64,000 nucleotides of DNA from Gp22-AA3 sp964384905. Its GTDB lineage: Bacteria > Acidobacteriota > Polarisedimenticolia > Gp22-AA2. The DNA is taken from positions 10,910 through 74,909 of the forward strand of contig CAYLND010000001.1 in NCBI GenBank assembly GCA_964384905.1, given 5' to 3'. Below, in pieces: positions 1 through 7,515 of the stretch (its first letter is position 1; each line of letters begins with the position of its first letter). The translations under genes and the position numbers were made by a program. The notes beneath the pieces were generated by a model, which saw only the letters and a program-made list of their open reading frames with translations, was not told the DNA's origin and did not search any database.

Positions 1-205
1 GGTGCCGTACAAGGGGTCGCTGCAGGCGCTGGTGCCGCAGCTCGTCGGGGGGTTGCGCGCCGGAATGGGTTACTGCGGCGCGCGGGACATCGAGACGCTC
101 CGGCGCGAGGCGCGCTTCATCCGCATCACCTCCGCCGGCCTGAAGGAAGGCCACGCCCACGACGTGGTGATCACCAAGGAAGCGCCCAACTACCGCCTGG
201 AGTAG
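1..205 (+). CDS. guaB: IMP dehydrogenase, C-terminal end (partial)
   Basis: This is the last 67 or so codons of inosine-5'-monophosphate dehydrogenase, which oxidises IMP to XMP with NAD+ in guanine nucleotide synthesis. The visible tail has the family's final segment: QLVGGLRAGMGYCGARDIE, then FIRITSAGL and the terminal ITKEAPNY, followed by TAG. The catalytic Cys loop and CBS domains lie left of the window. It ends 12 bases from the convergent tsaE stop, with no obvious terminator between. Assignment rests on the conserved C-terminus only, but that segment is very characteristic. Confidence 0.93.
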   Translation, partial: VPYKGSLQALVPQLVGGLRAGMGYCGARDIETLRREARFIRITSAGLKEGHAHDVVITKEAPNYRLE

Positions 206-217
206 CGATCCTCCGGT

Positions 218-646
218 TCAGCCTCCGTCGGAAACGGTCAGCCGCCGCTCGCTGCCGCCCCGGTCCTCGAGGCGCACTTCGACGAAGCGCCGCGGCCGAT
301 AGGGTCCCAGCCGCTCCGCCCACTCCACCACGGTGACGCCGTCACTCTCCAGGATCTCGTCGAGACCGAGCTCGTCCAGGTCCTCCGTCCGCTCGATCCG
401 GTACAGATCGATGTGGTAGACGGACATGCGTCCCGCGTAGCGGTTGACCAGGGTAAAGCTCGGAGAGCGCACCTGCTCCGGATCGACACCGAGCCCGATC
501 GCCAGACCCCTTGCGAGCACCGTCTTCCCCATGCCGAGGTCTCCGACCAGAAGAACCGCATCGCCCGGGCGCAGGGTCCCGGCCAGCGCCTGACCGAAAG
601 CGCGCGTCTCGTCCTCGGAGCGTGTGACGATGGTCCGCGACGCCAT
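218..646 (-). CDS. tsaE: tRNA threonylcarbamoyladenosine biosynthesis ATPase TsaE
   Basis: This 142-residue protein is a small P-loop ATPase that assists TsaB-TsaD in adding the threonylcarbamoyl group to A37 of ANN-decoding tRNAs. Visible motifs are a Walker A GDLGMGKT at residues 35-42, the family motif SPSFTLVNRY at 61-70, HIDLYR at 79-83 and VVEWAERL near 106-113. Length is normal for the family. It is the last gene of a minus-strand unit with the GNAT protein (8-base gap) and the NAD(P)HX repair enzyme; nnr-tsaE linkage is common in bacteria. Confidence 0.95.
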   Translation of the reverse strand: MASRTIVTRSEDETRAFGQALAGTLRPGDAVLLVGDLGMGKTVLARGLAIGLGVDPEQVRSPSFTLVNRYAGRMSVYHIDLYRIERTEDLDELGLDEILESDGVTVVEWAERLGPYRPRRFVEVRLEDRGGSERRLTVSDGG

Positions 647-654
647 GGCGGGGT

Positions 655-1341
655 TCAGACGAGAGGGAGTTCCATCAGCACCGGCTGGGGCATCAGGTCG
701 CGGTGCTGCCGGAACAGACGGGGCAGGGTGCGCACGACCTGGAAGCCGACGCGCTCGTGCAGCGGACGGGATCGGCCGTTGGCGATCAGCCGCACCTGCT
801 TCAGGTGGCGCCGGCGACCCACCTCGATCGCCTCCTGCACCAGACGCAGGCCGATGCCGCGTCCCCGAAGGCTCGGCTCCACTCCGAGGGACACGAGGTA
901 CAGCACGTCACCGCGCGGATTGTGCGAGGCCGACGGCAGGGCGCGCTCGTAGTCGAGATACGACCGGGGAAAATCGCGCGTCCAGAGCAACCCGTTGGTG
1001 AGGCCGACGATGCGCGGTGAGTGCGCCGGCCGCTGGAGCTCGGCGAGGAGGAACGCCTCGGGCAGCGCGAACAAGCGTCGCTGGAGCTCGTTCAGAGAGG
1101 CGCCCAGCCGGCCCCAGACCTGGCGCTCGACGAGGGTGGCCTCCTCGAGATCGTCCGGGCGCGCGGGGCGGATCAACACCCGCAGCACCGCCGGTCGCGT
1201 CACGGTCGCGCCGGCGGTGCGCGCCGGCGACTGCGCGTAGGTCCGGGCGGACGCTGCCGGAGCCTGCGACCCCTGCAGCATGGCGGGCGATCGGGCCGGA
1301 GGCCGCCGGCCGCCCGTCGACGTCCCCTGTCCGGTCTTCAT
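655..1341 (-). CDS. GNAT family N-acetyltransferase
   Basis: Residues from about 55 onward form a GNAT acetyltransferase domain: LIRPARPDDLEEATLVER at the N-terminal strand, then the acetyl-CoA pyrophosphate-binding loop SLRGRGIG at residues 157-164. The substrate cannot be told. The first 50 residues are Gly/Ser/Arg-rich with no family look, so translation may really begin further in. The ATG at 1341 is kept because it overlaps the nnr stop by four bases (ATGA), which implies translational coupling. It sits between nnr and tsaE, where ribosomal-protein acetyltransferase RimI is often found, but this protein is longer than RimI and the match is not clear enough to name it. Confidence 0.8.
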   Translation of the reverse strand: MKTGQGTSTGGRRPPARSPAMLQGSQAPAASARTYAQSPARTAGATVTRPAVLRVLIRPARPDDLEEATLVERQVWGRLGASLNELQRRLFALPEAFLLAELQRPAHSPRIVGLTNGLLWTRDFPRSYLDYERALPSASHNPRGDVLYLVSLGVEPSLRGRGIGLRLVQEAIEVGRRRHLKQVRLIANGRSRPLHERVGFQVVRTLPRLFRQHRDLMPQPVLMELPLV

Positions 1342-2936
1342 CCGGTTCTCCGGGCGCCGCGCGCGTCGTGCCGTTCGTGGGCCCGCGGCGGCTTCAGCCG
1401 CATGAGGGCGGCGGGGAAGTGGGCCAGGATGTCGCGCGCGATGAGGGGCGCCTCCCCCATCTCCTGAGCCGCCAGATCGCCGGCCAGACCGTGGAGATAG
1501 ACGGCGAGCTCGGTCGCCGCGGTCGTCTCGAGACCCTGCGCGAGCAGGCCCGCCAGAAGGCCGGTCAGCACGTCACCGGCCCCTCCGGTGGCCATCCCGG
1601 GGTTGCCCGTGGGATTGACATGGACGACGCCCGAAGGCGTGGCGACTAGGCTGAGGTGTCCCTTCAGGACGAGGTGGCAGACATGACGGCGGGCGAAGTC
1701 GCGCGCTAGGTGCACGCGCCGCGACTGCACGATCCGGCTCCTCACGCCGAGCAGCCGGCCCATCTCGCCGGGATGCGGCGTCAGAACGAGCGGCCTCTTC
1801 CTGCCGGACAGTCGGTCGTCCGAACCCGCGAAGGCGTTCAGGCCGTCGGCATCGAGCACCATCGGCACGCGCGCTCTCGACACCACCTCCCGGACCAGGC
1901 TTCTGGTTTCAGGATGCGTCGTCAACCCCGGTCCGATCGCGACCGCCTGCTTGCCCTCGAGGAGCTGCAAGAGACGCGTCCGGCCCGACGCGGCCAGGGT
2001 TCCCTGGGGGGTCTCCGGCAGCCCCTCGGTCATGACCTCCATCGCCCTGGAAACGAAGCCCGCCTGCAGGCCGGCCGGCACGGCGGCGGTCACCAGCCCA
2101 CAGCCCGCCCGCAGGGCTCCCAGGGACGCCAGACGCGCCGCCCCTCCCTTGCCACGGGAGCCGGCGATCACCAGCGCGTGGCCATAGTCTCCCTTGTGGC
2201 TCTCGGGGCGTCGTCTCGGGAGCAGGAGAGCCAGCTCGCGCGCGTCCATGAGGTGAAGATCCGCGCGCTCGGCCGCCACCGCCTCGGACGGGATCCCGAT
2301 ATCGACGACGTGCAGCCGCCCGCACATCGACGCGGCGGGGGGGAAGATGTGCGGCAGCTTCGGTCGGGCGAAGGTGACCGTATGATCGGCCCGGAGGCAC
2401 GGCCCGATCAGCTCCGGGCTGTCCGCCGACAGTCCCGACGGGATATCGACCGCAACCACCTCGGCGCGCGCCGCGTTGACGTCCGCGAGCACCCGGGCCA
2501 AGAGACCGGTCACGCGCCGTGACAGTCCCGTACCGAGGATCCCGTCCACGATCAGATCGCTCGACGCCAGGCGTCTCCAGGCGGTCTTCCAGTCCGAGAC
2601 GCCTTCCACCTCGAGGGGGACCACGCCGACCCGTTCCAGCGCCTTCAGGTTCGAGGCCGCTCCGCCACGCAGATCGCCGCGCCGACCGAACAGCAGGATC
2701 GCGAAGGGGACGCCGCGATTGCGCAGGTGCCGCGCCAGGACGAAGGTGTCGCCGCCGTTGTTGCCCCGGCCGCACAGTAGCAGGATGCACCGCGCCGTCA
2801 GGTCGGGCTCGATCTCCTGCAGGGTCTGGAGCAGGCGCAGCCCGGCGTTTTCCATCAGGACGATTTCGGGAAGACCGAATCGAGCGGTGGCGCGCCGATC
2901 GACGCTCCGCATCTGTTGCGATGTCAGGATTTCCAA
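1338..2936 (-). CDS. nnr: Bifunctional NAD(P)H-hydrate epimerase / ADP-dependent NAD(P)H-hydrate dehydratase
   Basis: This enzyme repairs hydrated NAD(P)H: the N-terminal YjeF domain epimerises NAD(P)HX and the C-terminal ribokinase-like domain dehydrates it using ADP. The N-domain shows GNNGGD at about residues 58-63. The C-domain shows GDYGHALVIAGS, LTPHPGEMGRLLG and the ATP/ADP-site motif GMATGGAGDVLTG. An open frame extends to 3113, but the promoter at 2962-2990 lies inside that extension, so the TTG at 2936, 17 codons into the leader side of the conserved start EILTSQQMRSVD and preceded by GGGAG, is the likely start (532 aa, normal length). A four-base overlap couples it to the downstream GNAT gene. 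Confidence 0.93.
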   Translation of the reverse strand: MEILTSQQMRSVDRRATARFGLPEIVLMENAGLRLLQTLQEIEPDLTARCILLLCGRGNNGGDTFVLARHLRNRGVPFAILLFGRRGDLRGGAASNLKALERVGVVPLEVEGVSDWKTAWRRLASSDLIVDGILGTGLSRRVTGLLARVLADVNAARAEVVAVDIPSGLSADSPELIGPCLRADHTVTFARPKLPHIFPPAASMCGRLHVVDIGIPSEAVAAERADLHLMDARELALLLPRRRPESHKGDYGHALVIAGSRGKGGAARLASLGALRAGCGLVTAAVPAGLQAGFVSRAMEVMTEGLPETPQGTLAASGRTRLLQLLEGKQAVAIGPGLTTHPETRSLVREVVSRARVPMVLDADGLNAFAGSDDRLSGRKRPLVLTPHPGEMGRLLGVRSRIVQSRRVHLARDFARRHVCHLVLKGHLSLVATPSGVVHVNPTGNPGMATGGAGDVLTGLLAGLLAQGLETTAATELAVYLHGLAGDLAAQEMGEAPLIARDILAHFPAALMRLKPPRAHERHDARGARRTG

Positions 2937-2961
2937 GCTCGTCGCTCCCGGGGAGTCGCCC

Positions 2962-2990
2962 ACTTTACACAGGTACCGGGGCGGAATCAA
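2962..2990 (-). promoter_or_regulatory. Sigma70-type promoter of the nnr-GNAT-tsaE unit
   Basis: On the minus strand, TTGATT (2990-2985) and TAAAGT (2967-2962) are separated by 17 bases. The expected transcription start is near 2955, about 20 bases before the TTG start at 2936 with its GGGAG ribosome site. It diverges from the aroC promoter. Confidence 0.55.
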
Positions 2991-3062
2991 GCGACGATTC
3001 GCCGCCACGGGGGCCGGGCGCCGGGGTCGAATCGCCGGGCCCGAACCCGGGCGCCACCCGCG

Positions 3063-3092
3063 TTGACAGTCCGCCGAAGGGTCAAGGATAAT
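3063..3092 (+). promoter_or_regulatory. Sigma70-type promoter of aroC
   Basis: TTGACA (3063-3068), perfect to consensus, is followed 18 bases later by GATAAT (3087-3092). The start of transcription would be near 3099, giving a leader of about 47 bases to the aroC ATG at 3146. Confidence 0.65.
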
Positions 3093-3145
3093 CAGTTCCC
3101 ACCTCGAACTCATCCAGCATGAGCCGCGGGGAAAGGTTCTCGAGC

Positions 3146-4315
3146 ATGCTGCGTTTCCTGACGGCGGGCGAGTCGCACGGCCAGGCCCTCGTCGCCATCC
3201 TGGACGGGATGCCGGCCGGGCTGCCGCTCCTGGCCGCGGATATCGACGCGGAATTGAGGCGCCGCCAGCAGGGGTACGGACGGGGCGGACGGATGGCGAT
3301 CGAGCAGGATCGCGTCCAGATCCTCTCCGGGGTCCGTCACGGACGCACCCTCGGCAGCCCGATCGCCCTGACCATCGCCAATCGCGATTGGACGAACTGG
3401 CAGAAGGCGATGGCGATCGAGCCGCTCGATCTGAGCGAATCCGAACGCAAGAGAGTCACCCGCCCGCGGCCCGGCCACGCCGACCTCGCCGGGGCGCTGA
3501 AGCACGACCTCGAGGACGCGCGGGACATCCTGGAGCGGGCGTCGGCCCGCGAGACGACAGCCCGGGTCGCTGTCGGGGCGGTGTGCAAGAGATTCCTGGC
3601 GCAGCTCGATATCGCCGTCGCCAGCCACACGGTGGCGCTCGGCTCCGCCGTCCTGGAGCCGGGACGGGAGATGTCCTGGGACGAGATCGTGGGGGCCGAA
3701 GGATCCGCCTTGCGCTGCGCGGACCAGGAGGTCGAGCAGAGGATGATCCAGGAGATCGACCGGGCGATGCGCGGGCGGGATTCCGTCGGCGGAGCGTTCC
3801 AGGTCGTGGCGCGGGGCGTGCCGCCCGGTCTGGGGAGCCATCGTCACTGGGACCTGCGGCTGAATGCCCGGCTGGCCGCCGCGATATGCTCCATCCAGTC
3901 GATCAAGGCGATCGCGGTGGGCGACGGCGTCGAGGCGGCGGGGCGGATGGGCTCGGAATTCCATGACGAAATCCACTACGACGCCCGCAGGCGCCGGTTC
4001 CACCGCGCCACGAATCACGCCGGCGGCATCGAAGGCGGCATCACCAACGGCGAGGAGATCCGCGTGCGCGTCTACGTGAAGCCGCTGTCGACGCTTCCGA
4101 AGGCTCTGCACAGCGTCGACCTGAAATCGAAGGAGGAGTTCGCGGCGCAGGTCGAGAGGACCGATGTCTCGGCGATTGCGGCCGCCGGCGTGGTCGGCGA
4201 GGCGATGATGGCGTTCGTCCTGGCGGAGTCCGCCCTGGAGAAATTCGGCGGAGACTCGCTGAAGGAGATCACCCGCAACCATCGCGGCTACATGAAGCAG
4301 CTCGAAGAGTACTGA
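3146..4315 (+). CDS. aroC: Chorismate synthase
   Basis: AroC converts 5-enolpyruvylshikimate-3-phosphate to chorismate with reduced FMN, the last step of the shikimate pathway. The protein (389 aa) starts with the family N-terminus MLRFLTAGESHGQAL and contains RPGHADLAGALKH, GGAFQVVARGVPPGLG and the ending SALEKFGGDSLKEI. The open frame begins nine codons earlier at 3119, but the ATG at 3146 matches the family start and has GGGAAAGG about 10 bases upstream. It is a single-gene unit with its own promoter; the P1 peptidase converges on it 15 bases downstream. Confidence 0.97.
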   Translation: MLRFLTAGESHGQALVAILDGMPAGLPLLAADIDAELRRRQQGYGRGGRMAIEQDRVQILSGVRHGRTLGSPIALTIANRDWTNWQKAMAIEPLDLSESERKRVTRPRPGHADLAGALKHDLEDARDILERASARETTARVAVGAVCKRFLAQLDIAVASHTVALGSAVLEPGREMSWDEIVGAEGSALRCADQEVEQRMIQEIDRAMRGRDSVGGAFQVVARGVPPGLGSHRHWDLRLNARLAAAICSIQSIKAIAVGDGVEAAGRMGSEFHDEIHYDARRRRFHRATNHAGGIEGGITNGEEIRVRVYVKPLSTLPKALHSVDLKSKEEFAAQVERTDVSAIAAAGVVGEAMMAFVLAESALEKFGGDSLKEITRNHRGYMKQLEEY

Positions 4316-4330
4316 GGCGCGACCGGCTTC

Positions 4331-5323
4331 TCAATCCGGGTCCAGGTCGCCGGCCGCCGGCAGGCCGGGAAGGCCGCGCGCGCGCGTGGCGGCCCGGAGA
4401 ATGGCGGTCTGCATCACCTCGATCGCCAGCATCCCCACGACCAGGGAATCCGCCCGCACCGTCCCTCGGGACAGGCAGAAGATGACGTCGCCGTCGTAGC
4501 GCGTGCCGACGGGCGAGATACAGCGGGCGTACGCCGCGCGCGCCAGCCGCGCGACGGCGCAGGTCTCGACCTTCGTCAGACGCGCGTTGGTCGCGATCAC
4601 CCCGAGGGTCGTCGAGGTCGGGACACGACCGGATCCCTTCGGTCGGGTCTCCGGGCTGTCGCGCAACGAGGCGGCGGTTCCGATCCGGCGCCGGCCGCGC
4701 GGCGAGTCGCGCAGCCCGGCGACGACCCGGCCGGTGCCCGGATCGACCACGTCTCCCCAGGCGTTCACGACCACCAGGGCGCCGGCGACGAGATCGCCGC
4801 GTCGTGTCGAGGCCGATCCGAGCCCCGACTTCATGGCCCGGGCGATGCCGCGCATCTTGCCGACGGTCGCGCCAGTGCCGGCGCCGACGTTGCCCTGGCG
4901 GACGGTTTTCGGCGACGCCGCCCGACAGGCCCGGCGCGCCATGGACGGTCCCGGCCGGGCGCGGCGATCGCCGACCGACAGATCGAAGAGGATCGCCGCG
5001 GGGACGATGGGAACGACGGCCTCGCGCAGGCGGAAGCCGACGCGGCGCTCCTCGAGGTACGACATCACGCCCGCGGTCGCATCCAGTCCGTAGGCGCTGC
5101 CGCCGGAGAGGAACAGGGCGTGGATCGCCGGCACGAGGTGATCCGGCTCGCAGGGCCCCGGATCGCGAAGACCCGTCGCCCGGCCGATCACATCGCAACC
5201 GGGGACCGCGCCGTCTCCGCACAGGATGACGGTGCAGCCCGTCAAGCCGCGCGCATCGGTCGCGTGACCGACACGGAATCCGGGAACGTCGGTGAGACTG
5301 TCGCCCGCGCGCCGGTCCGTCAT
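4331..5323 (-). CDS. P1 family (S58/DmpA-like) peptidase
   Basis: This 330-residue protein belongs to the DmpA/NylC family of N-terminal-nucleophile hydrolases, which self-cleave into two chains and act on N-terminal residues of small peptides or on amide oligomers. Family signatures are GFRVGHATD near the start, ALFLSGGSAYGLDA, GNVGAGTGATVGKM and the region TSTTLGVIATNARLTK. The Thr pair in TSTTLG aligns with the family's autocleavage and nucleophile site, by inference. Substrate is unknown. The start at 5323 is preferred over a GTG at 5341 because the latter lies in an extended -10 promoter motif. Confidence 0.85.
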   Translation of the reverse strand: MTDRRAGDSLTDVPGFRVGHATDARGLTGCTVILCGDGAVPGCDVIGRATGLRDPGPCEPDHLVPAIHALFLSGGSAYGLDATAGVMSYLEERRVGFRLREAVVPIVPAAILFDLSVGDRRARPGPSMARRACRAASPKTVRQGNVGAGTGATVGKMRGIARAMKSGLGSASTRRGDLVAGALVVVNAWGDVVDPGTGRVVAGLRDSPRGRRRIGTAASLRDSPETRPKGSGRVPTSTTLGVIATNARLTKVETCAVARLARAAYARCISPVGTRYDGDVIFCLSRGTVRADSLVVGMLAIEVMQTAILRAATRARGLPGLPAAGDLDPD

Positions 5324-5331
5324 GGCGGCGT

Positions 5332-5340
5332 ATGCTAGCA
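5332..5340 (-). promoter_or_regulatory. Extended -10 element before the P1 peptidase
   Basis: On the minus strand TGCTAGCAT has the extended -10 form TGn-TAnnnT. It ends 8 bases before the ATG at 5323, so transcription would begin almost at the start codon (near-leaderless). No good -35 is visible. Confidence 0.35.
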
Positions 5341-5382
5341 CGCGGCCCGGAGGCTCCGCGGAGCGTGGGAGGCTCCTCGATC

Positions 5383-5730
5383 ATGGCGGACGAGCCGATT
5401 TTCCTGAAGATCTGGCGCACGGTGACGCGCGTGCCGCGGGGCCGCGTGGCGACCTACGGCCAGATCGCCGTCATGACCGGGCTGCCGCGCGGCGCGCGGA
5501 CGGTTGGCTGGGCGCTGCGGGCGCTTCCCGACGACGGTCGCGTCGACGGAGTCCGGGTGCCCTGGCACCGCGTGATCAACGCGCGCGGGACGATCAGCGA
5601 CCGCGGCCCGGGCGACGGCGGCGTCCGCCGCCAGACGGCCGCGCTCCGGCGCGAGGGGATCGCCGTCTCCGGCGACGGCCGGGTCAGCCTAGGTCGCTAC
5701 CTCTGGCGAGGCCAGCGTCGGCCGTCCTGA
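5383..5730 (+). CDS. atl: Alkyltransferase-like protein (MGMT homologue with Trp in place of the acceptor Cys)
   Basis: This 115-residue protein has the DNA-binding domain of O6-alkylguanine-DNA alkyltransferases: IWRTVTRVPRGRVATYGQIA, the helix region ARTVGWALRA, and PWHRVI at residues 60-65. Active alkyltransferases have PCHRV; here residue 61 is Trp, as in alkyltransferase-like (ATL) proteins, which bind O6-alkylguanine and hand it to nucleotide excision repair. It therefore should not transfer alkyl groups. The ATG at 5383 is chosen because GGGAGG lies 10 bases upstream. Its 3' end overlaps the convergent ABC transporter gene by 42 bases. Confidence 0.9.
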   Translation: MADEPIFLKIWRTVTRVPRGRVATYGQIAVMTGLPRGARTVGWALRALPDDGRVDGVRVPWHRVINARGTISDRGPGDGGVRRQTAALRREGIAVSGDGRVSLGRYLWRGQRRPS

Positions 5731-7515
5731 ATCGGGCGATGCGAGCCCGAATTGCAGCTGATACAGCCGGTGATAGATGCCCCCCTGCCGGAGCAGGGCG
5801 CGGTGGGTGCCCTGCTCGACGATCCGGCCGTGGTGCATGACGAGGATCCTGTCGGCCCCCACGGTCGTCGACAGGCGATGGGCGATGACCAGCGACGTCC
5901 GCCCCGCGAGCAGCCGCTCGAGCGCCTTCTGGATGAGGAGCTCCGTCTCGCTGTCGACGCTGCTGGTCGCCTCGTCGAGCACCAGGACGGCGGGGTCGTA
6001 AGCCAGGGCGCGGGCGAACGACAGAAGCTGTTTCTGACCCACCGAGACGTTGCCGCCGCGTTCGCGCACCACGGCGGACAGCCCGCCGGGCAGTCTCTGG
6101 ATGAACTCGGCCGCATGGACGGCACGCGCCGCGTCCTCGATCCGCTCCGAAGCCAGGGCCGGGTTGCCGAAGGCGATGTTCGAAGCGATGCTTCCCGCGA
6201 ACAGGAAGTGATCCTGGAGCACGACCCCGACCTGACGCCGCAGGTAGGGAAGGGGGAGTGCGCGGACGTCGCGGCCGTCGACTCGAATCGCGCCGGAAGT
6301 GACGTCGTAGAGACGGACGAGCAGCTTGATCAGGGTCGTCTTGCCCGAGCCGGTGGCGCCGACGATCGCCACCCGCTCGCCCGGCTCGGCGCGCAGGCTG
6401 ACGTCGCGCACGACCTCGTCGTTGCGGCGGTAGGCGAATCGTACCGCGTCGAATTCGATCCGCCCGCGCGCCCGGGGCGGCAGGGAGACGGCGACCGACG
6501 GCGACAGGATGGACGGCCGCTCGTCCAGGAGAGCGAAGATCCGTTCCAGGGAGGCCATGGCGGCCTGCAGGACGGCGTAGAATCCGGAGAGATCGCGGAT
6601 CGGCCCGAAGAAGCGCGACGTGTACTCGAGGAACGCCACCAGGGTCCCGAGGGTCAGCGCGCCCCGGAGGATCTGCCCGCCACCATACCAGAGCATCAGC
6701 GCGATGGCGACGTTCCCGACGAGCTCGATGATCGCCGAGAAGCTCGATTCGTAGACGATGGAACGCAGCTCGGCGTCGCGATGATCCGAGTTGAGGGCGT
6801 CGAACTCCCGGGTGCTGACCTCCTCGTGGCGGAACAGCTGCAGGAGCAGCATGCCGGAGATCGACTCCTGCAGGGAGGCGTTGATGCGCGCGATGCGCCG
6901 CCGGACGTCGCGATACGCCTGGCGAATACGGCCGCGCAGCAGGGTCGACAGCAGGAACAGGAGCGGCGTCAGGGCGAACGCGACGCAGGCCAGGCGCCAG
7001 TCGAGCCACAGGAGGATCGCCACGATGGCGAGCAGCTTCACGCTGTCGCCCAGGAGCGACACCACCCCCGAGGTGAACAGGTCGGCGAGCGACTCGATGT
7101 CCGTGGTCACGCGGGTCATCAGCCGTCCCACCGGGTGACGATCGAAGAACGACGAGTCGAGGGAGAGCAGGTGCCGGTAGGTCCGATCGCGCAGACGCAG
7201 GATGACGTTCTGACCGGTCCGCTCCATGGTGTAGAGCTGGGCGTAGCGGGCGACCAGCTCGACGGCCAACGCGGCGATGTACGCCAGGGCCAGCAGCGCG
7301 ACGCCGCGGCGATCGCCGCGCGGGATCGGCCCGTCGATGAGCAGCTTGAAGAGATAGGGTTGCAGGAGCTGCGCGCCCATGACCACGAACATCACCACCA
7401 CCGACAGAGCGATGAGCACTCTTTCGGGCGCGACGTCGACGAGGATTCGTCTCACCAGACGGGCGTCGTACGCCTTTCCGAGGACCACCTCGTCCTGCTC
7501 GTCCGGCGCGCTCAC
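5689..7515 (-). CDS. ABC exporter half-transporter, catalytically complete partner
   Basis: This 608-residue MsbA-type protein has an N-terminal six-helix membrane domain (about residues 33-320) and a C-terminal nucleotide-binding domain. Walker A is GATGSGKT (386-393), Q-loop Q434, Walker B LVLDE with catalytic Glu515, and H-loop His546. Its signature motif is non-canonical, VSVGQ (490-494) instead of LSGGQ. That pattern matches the TM288-type subunit of heterodimeric exporters, with the neighbouring gene (four-base GTGA overlap) as TM287-type partner. Substrate is unknown; lipid, drug or peptide export are all possible. Confidence 0.92.
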   Translation of the reverse strand: MSAPDEQDEVVLGKAYDARLVRRILVDVAPERVLIALSVVVMFVVMGAQLLQPYLFKLLIDGPIPRGDRRGVALLALAYIAALAVELVARYAQLYTMERTGQNVILRLRDRTYRHLLSLDSSFFDRHPVGRLMTRVTTDIESLADLFTSGVVSLLGDSVKLLAIVAILLWLDWRLACVAFALTPLLFLLSTLLRGRIRQAYRDVRRRIARINASLQESISGMLLLQLFRHEEVSTREFDALNSDHRDAELRSIVYESSFSAIIELVGNVAIALMLWYGGGQILRGALTLGTLVAFLEYTSRFFGPIRDLSGFYAVLQAAMASLERIFALLDERPSILSPSVAVSLPPRARGRIEFDAVRFAYRRNDEVVRDVSLRAEPGERVAIVGATGSGKTTLIKLLVRLYDVTSGAIRVDGRDVRALPLPYLRRQVGVVLQDHFLFAGSIASNIAFGNPALASERIEDAARAVHAAEFIQRLPGGLSAVVRERGGNVSVGQKQLLSFARALAYDPAVLVLDEATSSVDSETELLIQKALERLLAGRTSLVIAHRLSTTVGADRILVMHHGRIVEQGTHRALLRQGGIYHRLYQLQFGLASPDSGRPTLASPEVAT

